Positions 1 through 5,772 of a stretch of 64,000 bases of DNA are shown here, piece after piece; the stretch's first letter is position 1, and each line of letters starts with the position of its first letter. This DNA is from Bdellovibrio sp047344985 (lineage in GTDB: Bacteria; Bdellovibrionota; Bdellovibrionia; Bdellovibrionales; Bdellovibrionaceae). The notes beneath the pieces are model-generated. The model was not told the DNA's origin, made no database searches, and saw only the letters and a program-made list of their open reading frames with translations. The DNA lies in assembly GCF_047344985.1 (NCBI RefSeq), contig NZ_CP178861.1, forward strand, positions 62,001 through 126,000, written 5' to 3'. The translations under genes were made by a program, and so were the position numbers.

Positions 1-263
1 CCGTCAGAACCTTCCTTCGTTAAGTTCACCTCAAGATATTGAGTGATCCCATCTGCGGTGATTTTTAAAATTCCACCTTTTTGATATGTCACGTGTCCTG
101 TAGTTTCAGCGGACCCTTCATCGGGAGACGTCACAGTAATTTTATTTGTTTCTGAATTATATGTGACCGTTAAAAACGGTTCCGTGAATGAGCAGTAAAT
201 ACTTTCAGCGTGAGCTGCGCCAGTGAAGGCAAGCAGTGTTGCCGTGAGAAGCAGGGACTTCAT
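1..263 (-). CDS. Exported protein of unknown function (3' part cut by window edge)
   Basis: The start is ATG at 263-261 with AAGGAGG a few bases upstream. About 87 codons are visible before the window edge. Residues 1-19 (MKSLLLTATLLAFTGAAHA) form a clear Sec signal peptide with an AHA cleavage site. The mature part (ESIYCSFTEPFLTVTY...) looks beta-rich and carries a single early Cys. I do not recognise a family. The leader is unusual: a perfect 12-bp inverted repeat (265-276 and 292-303) puts the ribosome binding site into a hairpin, and a six-codon ORF (MLKEVL) ends in a TGA that overlaps the start as ATGA. That points to translational control. Confidence 0.75.
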   Translation of the reverse strand, partial: MKSLLLTATLLAFTGAAHAESIYCSFTEPFLTVTYNSETNKITVTSPDEGSAETTGHVTYQKGGILKITADGITQYLEVNLTKEGSD

Positions 264-264
264 A

Positions 265-303
265 AAACCTCCTTGAGCATCGCGACTAGATTCAAGGAGG
301 TTT
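265..303 (-). promoter_or_regulatory. Hairpin sequestering the ribosome binding site
   Basis: AAACCTCCTTGA (265-276) and TCAAGGAGGTTT (292-303) are perfect inverted repeats of 12 bp with a 15-nt loop. In the minus-strand mRNA the second arm holds the AAGGAGG of the gene starting at 263 and the first arm is its exact anti-Shine-Dalgarno. Folding would block ribosome entry, as in RNA thermometers or regulated leaders. A terminator role for the gene upstream is less likely because only four U follow and a separate terminator-like hairpin lies just before it. Confidence 0.6.
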
Positions 304-306
304 CAA

Positions 307-330
307 AAACCAGCAAGAGTCGCCCTTGCT
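307..330 (-). terminator. Probable terminator of the DUF2461 gene
   Basis: On the minus strand AGCAAG (330-325) and CTTGCT (317-312) form a 6-bp stem with a 7-nt loop. GG and a run of five T follow. It lies about 40 bases after the stop at 369. Confidence 0.5.
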
Positions 331-368
331 TTAAGATAAAAAGCAAAACAGGAAGTGCTGGAAAACAA

Positions 369-1079
369 TCACCACAGGCTTTGCGATTTATTAAGCCAAC
401 GTAAAAGTGGCATCATCGCTTTAAATTCTTTGGCGACTTTTTTTGGGAAATCTTTTTTGTAAGCCGCACTTTCTTCAAAAGTGTGAGAGACAAAAAACTG
501 CTTGTGACGAAGATATTCAATCATCGGATGCTCAGCGGAAATCCCGCGTGGAGTTGTTTTAAGTTTCTCTCCTTTAAGCGCTCCAAAATGTTTTTTGAAC
601 TCTTTGCTTTCAACGATATCTAAAAACGCATCGGGATTTTTCAAAATCGCTTCCCGAATTTTTCGAAGCTGCAAAGAGTTCGGCATATAAAGGCCGCCAG
701 CCACGAAAACTTCGCCTGGTTCCACATGCATGTAAAGTCCCGGGCTATCCATGTTTTTTCCGTAAGTACCAAACGGGAAGTTGGCAGCGATGTTTGTTTT
801 GTAGGGAGATTTGTCTTTGCTAAAACGAGTGTCGCGGTAAATTCTTAAAACATTGCGTTTCGGGTTAAAGCTGATTTCGGGAGCAAAGCTTTTGCATTCG
901 TCCGCCAACTCAAAAACGACGGCCATCATCGGGTGGCGCAAAAGTTCTTCGTAGGTCTCTTTTCGGGGTTGAAACCACTCTCGTTTATTGTTCTTTTTGA
1001 GGGATTTTAAGAAGCGAAATGCCTCAGGGGAAAACCCCTTAAAGTCCTGAATTTCTACTTCAGAAGTCGTTTTTGCCAC
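369..1079 (-). CDS. DUF2461 / TIGR02453-family protein
   Basis: This 236-residue protein matches the DUF2461 family in pattern: an opening FSPEAFRFLKSLKKNNKREWF segment, a central RNVLRIYRDTRFSKDKSPYKTN block and the PGLYMHVEPGEVFVAGGLY block. The family is widespread but its biochemical role is unknown to me. No signal peptide or membrane segment is visible, so it is probably cytoplasmic. I chose the GTG at 1079 because GGAGG stands four bases upstream. An in-frame ATG at 1154 would add 25 residues that do not resemble the family. The gene stands alone, with rpmE2 divergent from it. Confidence 0.85.
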   Translation of the reverse strand: MAKTTSEVEIQDFKGFSPEAFRFLKSLKKNNKREWFQPRKETYEELLRHPMMAVVFELADECKSFAPEISFNPKRNVLRIYRDTRFSKDKSPYKTNIAANFPFGTYGKNMDSPGLYMHVEPGEVFVAGGLYMPNSLQLRKIREAILKNPDAFLDIVESKEFKKHFGALKGEKLKTTPRGISAEHPMIEYLRHKQFFVSHTFEESAAYKKDFPKKVAKEFKAMMPLLRWLNKSQSLW

Positions 1080-1269
1080 AAAACCTCCGTCACTTGATAT
1101 ATTACCTAAAGCATTGATAATACGAGGATATTTATAAACTATGCGGTCCCTCAATCAAGCCCTTTGTTGCCAAAAAAAGCAGCGATTAATGCTCGACACG
1201 GCGAGACCACTATGTTAAACCCTTACATCTTAAGACCCATAGGTTAAATTATTTAGAAGGAATCAGGTC

Positions 1270-1515
1270 ATGAAACAAAACCTACATCCAAAAGTAAATA
1301 CTGTTGTATTTAAGGATATCTCTTGCGATTACTCATTCTTGGGAACTACAACTCTTCACTCTAACGAAACAGTTAAATGGGAAGATGGTAAAGAGTATCC
1401 ATTGATCAAAGTTGAGATCTCTTCTGCATCTCACCCATTCTTCACTGGAAAACAACGTGTCATGGATACTGAAGGTCGTATCGATCGTTTCAAAAAACGT
1501 TACGGCAAAAAGTAA
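1270..1515 (+). CDS. rpmE2: 50S ribosomal protein L31, type B
   Basis: This is an 81-residue ribosomal large-subunit protein. MKQNLHPKVNTVVFKD, the SHPFFTGKQ block and the RIDRFKKRYGKK ending are typical of type B L31. It lacks the CxxC zinc ligands of type A L31 and keeps one Cys (SCDYS), so it should not need zinc. The ribosome binding site AGAAGGA lies just upstream of the ATG. A strong hairpin follows, so it is probably a single-gene transcript or reads partly into prfA. Confidence 0.95.
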   Translation: MKQNLHPKVNTVVFKDISCDYSFLGTTTLHSNETVKWEDGKEYPLIKVEISSASHPFFTGKQRVMDTEGRIDRFKKRYGKK

Positions 1516-1551
1516 ATTTCAGACCTCCATTCGGAGGACGTTCTTGTATGA

Positions 1552-1585
1552 AATGCGGTTCACTCTTCGAACCGCATTCTTATTT
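1552..1585 (+). terminator. Rho-independent-type terminator after rpmE2
   Basis: AATGCGGTTC (1552-1561) and GAACCGCATT (1569-1578) form a perfect 10-bp stem with a 7-nt loop. CTTATTT follows. Confidence 0.65.
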
Positions 1586-1629
1586 CAGCACCCCAACTCG
1601 ATTTTGCAACTGATCTAGGAGTTACTCCC

Positions 1630-2706
1630 ATGTTCTCGAAATTGGACGAAGTGGAATCACGCTATGAAGAAGTCAATATGGCTCTTCAAAGGCCCGATAT
1701 TGCTTCCAACCAAACGCAGTATCGCGCGTTGATGAAAGAACTTGGAAACCTGGAGAAGATTGTCGTCGTTTATCGCGACTTCAAAAAGAAATCTGAGAAT
1801 TTAAAAGCGAGCAAAGAGCTTTTAACGGCAGAACAAGATGCTGAAATGCGCGAACTTATTCGCGAAGAAGTGAAAGAGCTTGAGGCACAACTTCCTCAGC
1901 TTGAGCACGAGCTTAAAATTGCTTTGATTCCAAAAGATCCTAACGATGACAAGAATATCATTCTTGAAATTCGTGCGGGCGCTGGTGGTGACGAGGCGGC
2001 GTTGTTTGCTGATGAACTTTTCCGTGGTTATGTTCACTATGCTTCCTCTCAAGGTTGGAAAGTCGAAATGCTTTCTTTCTCTGAAGGAAACGCGGGCGGA
2101 GCTAAAGAGATCATCGCAAGCATCACAGGTGATTCTGTCTTCAGTAAATTGAAATACGAATCAGGTGTTCACCGCGTTCAACGTGTTCCTAAAACAGAAG
2201 CAGCGGGCCGTATTCATACGTCGACTGTGACTGTGGCGGTTATTCCTGAAGTCGAAGTCACTGAAATCAAAATTCCGATGAGTGATCTTCGTATTGAGAC
2301 CATGCGTTCTCAAGGTGCCGGCGGTCAGTCCGTCAATAGAACTGAGTCTGCAGTTCGTATCGTGCATCTTCCAACGGGAATTGACGTGAAATGCCAAGAA
2401 GGTAAGTCTCAGTCTTCCAACAGAGAGCGTGCCTTCCAAATCCTTTACGCAAAATTGCAACAAATCGAAGACGAAAAAGCTCGTAAAGAGGCTTCCGATG
2501 TTCGTTTGGAGCAAATCGGTACGGGTGATCGTTCAGAGCGCATCCGCACTTACAACTTCCCGCAAACTCGCATTACCGATCACCGCATCGGTTTGACGAT
2601 TCATCAGCTGGACCAAGTCATGGGCGGCTCATTTGAGTTGCTGATTGATCCACTCGTTGCTAACTTTCAAGCAGAGGCACTAAAAAAACAAACCGCCTCT
2701 GCCTAG
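1630..2706 (+). CDS. prfA: Peptide chain release factor 1
   Basis: RF1 (358 residues, normal length) recognises UAA and UAG stop codons and triggers peptide release. The GGQ motif lies at residues 231-233 within GAGGQSVNRTESAVR. The preceding IRAGAGGDEAALFADEL block is typical of class I release factors. RF1 rather than RF2 is supported by length, by the absence of a programmed frameshift and by the prmC gene downstream. PrmC methylates the GGQ glutamine. The stop codon is the first element of a long palindromic repeat. Confidence 0.97.
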   Translation: MFSKLDEVESRYEEVNMALQRPDIASNQTQYRALMKELGNLEKIVVVYRDFKKKSENLKASKELLTAEQDAEMRELIREEVKELEAQLPQLEHELKIALIPKDPNDDKNIILEIRAGAGGDEAALFADELFRGYVHYASSQGWKVEMLSFSEGNAGGAKEIIASITGDSVFSKLKYESGVHRVQRVPKTEAAGRIHTSTVTVAVIPEVEVTEIKIPMSDLRIETMRSQGAGGQSVNRTESAVRIVHLPTGIDVKCQEGKSQSSNRERAFQILYAKLQQIEDEKARKEASDVRLEQIGTGDRSERIRTYNFPQTRITDHRIGLTIHQLDQVMGGSFELLIDPLVANFQAEALKKQTASA

Positions 2707-2830
2707 GCTGTTGAAAAAGGCCCATCCGACTGCGTTGTCGGGCCTTATCCTCCACTCCGACGTACATTAAGTACGCCTCCGTTGCGGATAAGACCCTCCG
2801 CCTTGCGTCTGAACCTTTTTGAACAACCTA
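2704..2830. repeat. Long palindromic intergenic element (MITE/REP-like)
   Basis: The outer arms TAGGCTGTTGAAAAAGG (2704-2720) and CCTTTTTGAACAACCTA (2814-2830) are near-perfect inverted repeats (3 of 17 differ). Inside, CTTATCC pairs with GGATAAG and the centre is CGTAC-ATTAA-GTACG (2761-2775). The element has no ORF and would fold into one long hairpin in RNA. It starts on the prfA stop codon. I recall similar GTTGAAAAAGG...CTCCGACGTAC palindromes scattered through other bacterial genomes, but I cannot confirm copy number here. It may end transcription or stabilise the prfA mRNA end. Confidence 0.75.
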
Positions 2831-2845
2831 GAGTAAAGTTGCATT

Positions 2846-3727
2846 ATGAAGTTAAAAGAAATCCTCGATAAGACGACGGCGTTTTTTAAAGATAAAAAAA
2901 TCGAAAGCCCCCGCTTGGATGCGGAGCTTTTGCTTGCTCATGGTTTGAAGCTTGAGCGCATTCAACTTTATCTTCGTTTTGATCAACCTATGAAAGAAGA
3001 AGAACTCGCTGTTTTGCGCGAGCTTGTTCGTCGTCGTGCCTCAGGGGAGCCTGTCGCTTATATTCTTGGATATCGTGATTTCTTTGGCCATCGCTTTGAA
3101 GTGAATTCTGATGTCTTAATTCCTCGTCCTGAAACTGAGCACGTTGTTGAAGAAGTGATTCAATGGGCGAAAGACAAAGAACCGAATCTTGGTTTCATTG
3201 ATCTTGGCGCGGGTTCAGGTTGTATCGGTTTGTCTCTTCTTAAAGAATTTCCAGAAGCGCGTTTGATCTCTGTCGATCTTTCTGAAAAAGCGCTTGAAGT
3301 GGCAAAACGCAATGCGGACTCTTTAGAAGTTTCTGATCGAGTGAAGTTCATCCATGCAGATGCTGGAAATCACGATGTCGTGATGTCGGCCTACAAAGAG
3401 TTTGTCGGCAAAGACAAAGTCGATGCGCTTGTTTCAAATCCTCCCTATATTGCACATAATGATCCGGCTGTAGAAGAAAACGTGAAAAAGTTTGAGCCTA
3501 ACTCAGCTTTGTATGCGGACGCTGAGGGCCTGGCACTTCTAAAAAATTGGTCGCAGGTTTATGGGAATCATTTGATGGTTCCGGGAATTATGCTGATGGA
3601 AATGGGCATGACTCAGGGACCCGCGATGAAAGAGCACTTCGCTGGCTTAAAAATATTTAACGAAATCAGTGTCATCAAAGATCTTTCCGGGCATGATAGA
3701 GTCATTCGTGGAGTAACGCATGGATAA
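2846..3727 (+). CDS. prmC: Peptide chain release factor N5-glutamine methyltransferase
   Basis: This SAM-dependent enzyme methylates the Gln of the GGQ motif in RF1 and RF2. Of its 293 residues, 1-80 are the helical N-terminal domain. The SAM-binding motif DLGAGSG is at 119-125 and the catalytic NPPY at 198-201. The RPETEHVVE segment near 94-102 is also typical. The gene follows prfA, the classical prfA-prmC pairing, and overlaps murA by 8 bases, so the two are probably translated in a coupled way. Confidence 0.96.
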   Translation: MKLKEILDKTTAFFKDKKIESPRLDAELLLAHGLKLERIQLYLRFDQPMKEEELAVLRELVRRRASGEPVAYILGYRDFFGHRFEVNSDVLIPRPETEHVVEEVIQWAKDKEPNLGFIDLGAGSGCIGLSLLKEFPEARLISVDLSEKALEVAKRNADSLEVSDRVKFIHADAGNHDVVMSAYKEFVGKDKVDALVSNPPYIAHNDPAVEENVKKFEPNSALYADAEGLALLKNWSQVYGNHLMVPGIMLMEMGMTQGPAMKEHFAGLKIFNEISVIKDLSGHDRVIRGVTHG

Positions 3728-4973
3728 AATGGTTGTGATGGGCAGTGGCCCTCTTAAAGGTACGGTTGCTACGAGTGGCGCGAAGAACGCAGCTCTTCCA
3801 ATTCTTTTTTCAACACTTCTTGCTGAAGGAACGCACGTTTTTAAAAACGTTCCAAAGCTTAAAGATATCGAATCGACAGCAGAGCTTTTGCAAAGTCTTG
3901 GCTGTGAGACGAAATGGATCGGTGACGAATTTCATGTCAGCGTAAGTCCTCTTCAATCTTACGAAGCGTCTTACGACCTTGTTCGTAAAATGCGCGCAAG
4001 TTTTCTTTGTATGGGTCCGATGCTTGCGAAATACGGTGAAGCCGTTGTTTCTCAACCCGGTGGTTGTGCGATTGGAAGTCGCCCGATTGATCTGCACTTA
4101 GCAGGCTTTCAAGCTTTGGGTGCAGAGATCACACAAAAAGAAGGCTATGTTCACGCGGCTTCTAAAAAACTAAAAGGCGCAACATTCCTTTTTGAAACTG
4201 TGACAGTAGGTGGAACTGAGAACGTGATGATGGCAGCAACTCTCGCTGACGGCATTACGATTTTAGAAAATGCCGCGAAAGAACCAGAGATCGTAGATCT
4301 TGCTGAGTACCTTAACAAAATGGGTGCAAAGATCACAGGTCACGGAACAAGTGTGATTCGCATTGAAGGTGTTTCTAAATTGAAACCCGCAGTTCACTCG
4401 ATCATGCCTGACCGTATTGAAGCAGGAACTTTGCTGATCGCTGGTGCCATCACAAAAGGCCAAGTGACGGTGACGAAGTGTGTGCCTGCTCACTTAGAAG
4501 CTTTGATTTTAAAAATGCGTGAAGCAGGATTTAAAATTGAAACGACAGCGGACACAATGACTGTTTTCCCATGTGATAAGTGGGAAGCGGTTGATATTAC
4601 AACAGCTCCTCACCCACTTTTCCCAACGGATCTTCAAGCGCAGTTCATGGCGTTGATGACTGTGGCTCACGGGACAAGTGTGATCTCTGAAACCGTGTTT
4701 GAAAATCGTTTCATGCACGTGACGGAACTCACTCGTTTGGGAGCTGATATCACTCCGAAAACTCGCGTGGCTGTTGTGCGCGGAAAACCGGGTCAACTAA
4801 CGGGTGCTCCGGTGATGGCAACAGATCTTCGTGCGAGTGCTTCACTTGTTCTTGCGGGATTGGTGGCTTCAGGTGAAACAGTTGTGAATCGTATTTATCA
4901 CTTGGATCGCGGTTATGAAAAACTCGAAGACAAGTTGTCTTCTCTTGGCGCAAAAATCCGTCGTATCGAATAA
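3720..4973 (+). CDS. murA: UDP-N-acetylglucosamine 1-carboxyvinyltransferase
   Basis: MurA catalyses the first committed step of peptidoglycan synthesis, transferring enolpyruvate from PEP to UDP-GlcNAc. Its 417 residues are the usual length. The KNAALP segment (Lys22, Asn23) binds substrate, and the catalytic Cys116 lies in QPGGCAIGSRP. A Cys here rather than Asp predicts sensitivity to fosfomycin. The start lies inside the end of prmC (8-base overlap). A strong terminator follows. Confidence 0.97.
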   Translation: MDKMVVMGSGPLKGTVATSGAKNAALPILFSTLLAEGTHVFKNVPKLKDIESTAELLQSLGCETKWIGDEFHVSVSPLQSYEASYDLVRKMRASFLCMGPMLAKYGEAVVSQPGGCAIGSRPIDLHLAGFQALGAEITQKEGYVHAASKKLKGATFLFETVTVGGTENVMMAATLADGITILENAAKEPEIVDLAEYLNKMGAKITGHGTSVIRIEGVSKLKPAVHSIMPDRIEAGTLLIAGAITKGQVTVTKCVPAHLEALILKMREAGFKIETTADTMTVFPCDKWEAVDITTAPHPLFPTDLQAQFMALMTVAHGTSVISETVFENRFMHVTELTRLGADITPKTRVAVVRGKPGQLTGAPVMATDLRASASLVLAGLVASGETVVNRIYHLDRGYEKLEDKLSSLGAKIRRIE

Positions 4974-4998
4974 TCAAAAAAAGCAAATTTAGAAAAAG

Positions 4999-5035
4999 AA
5001 AAAGGCCTACATGGAGGGGATCCGTAGGCCTTTTT
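4999..5035. terminator. Terminator after murA
   Basis: AAAAAGGCCTAC (4999-5010) and GTAGGCCTTTTT (5024-5035) form a perfect 12-bp stem with a 13-nt loop. T or A runs flank both sides, so it can act in both directions. Confidence 0.85.
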
Positions 5036-5052
5036 AAGGGATAAAAAGAAAA

Positions 5053-5084
5053 GTCTCAGCCCGCGGAGGGGATGGGGCTGAGAC
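5053..5084 (-). terminator. Terminator of the exported-protein gene at 5103-5498
   Basis: GTCTCAGCCC (5053-5062) and GGGCTGAGAC (5075-5084) pair perfectly. On the minus strand TTTTCTTTTTAT follows the hairpin. Confidence 0.8.
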
Positions 5085-5102
5085 CCAATGATCACGAAGT
5101 TA

Positions 5103-5498
5103 TTATCTAACCTCGCTGATACCGAACACAAAGAAGACGACCGTTTTGTTCCCAGAACCGAAACCAGGGAGGGGGTCCACAGTTTCAAGCTCGAAGTTGG
5201 GAGCAAGTTGATGTTCAAGTTCAATACCGCTAATCATAACTTTAGAACCAACAAAAGCTGTAAGATCCATTTGTGACTTCAATACAAAGAATGATTGCTG
5301 ATCTTCCATCGCCAAAACAAGCGAGCCATCAGCCAAAGCCACGATTTCACCTACATGTGTCTTGAAGTTATAGTTTTGAAGTTCAGAAGAAGTGATGTCT
5401 TCGCCTTGAGCATTGTTTGGAAGCACACCCGCGCGAGCTACTGCTGAAATCGCGAGAACAACCAAGATGTATACTGCTATCAATGCGTTTCTGATCAC
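5103..5498 (-). CDS. Small exported protein of unknown function
   Basis: The protein has 131 residues, and MIRNALIAVYILVVLAISAVARA acts as signal peptide or membrane anchor. The mature part has no Cys and reads as a small beta-rich domain (HVGEIVALADGSLVLAMED, SKVMISGIELEHQLAP), a little like an OB-fold. I do not recognise a family. The start is GTG at 5498 with GGGGAGA upstream. A near-perfect sigma-54 promoter lies at 5542-5556 and a terminator sits directly behind, so this is a single-gene unit probably switched on by an enhancer-binding regulator. Confidence 0.75.
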   Translation of the reverse strand: MIRNALIAVYILVVLAISAVARAGVLPNNAQGEDITSSELQNYNFKTHVGEIVALADGSLVLAMEDQQSFFVLKSQMDLTAFVGSKVMISGIELEHQLAPNFELETVDPLPGFGSGNKTVVFFVFGISEVR

Positions 5499-5541
5499 TT
5501 ACGTACTCTCCCCAAAATAACAACTGACATTTACCTATAGA

Positions 5542-5556
5542 GCAAACCGTGTGCCA
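5542..5556 (-). promoter_or_regulatory. Sigma-54 (-24/-12) promoter candidate
   Basis: The minus strand reads TGGCACA-CGGT-TTGC. It matches TGGCACR-N4-TTGC fully, with GG and GC 10 bases apart. The predicted start of transcription is about 30 bases before the GTG of the exported protein. Confidence 0.65.
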
Positions 5557-5772
5557 ATATGAGACACTCCTGAAAAGCCCTTATATTTGATTTGAAGATC
5601 GAAACTCGAACTCACCCCACTCAATTCGGAACCAAGGGTAATTCCATAATGGGACGGAGGTTCTATTCTGGAACCATTGAAGCGGGTCTTTCCTTGACCA
5701 AAGCACAGACCTTGAGGGCTGGTCCCCAGGGCCATAGTCCTTTGTTAAAAAGCTCAGTATAATCAGGTGTCT

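Noticed and set aside
5557..5570. TGTCTC motif shared upstream of two sigma-54-like promoters (also near 48053-48067)
   Set aside because: Six bases are too short to claim a common activator site; positions relative to the promoters differ.
5535..5735. Minus-strand ORF of 66 codons in the 5499-5772 gap
   Set aside because: No ribosome binding site or recognisable domain; it overlaps the sigma-54-type promoter.
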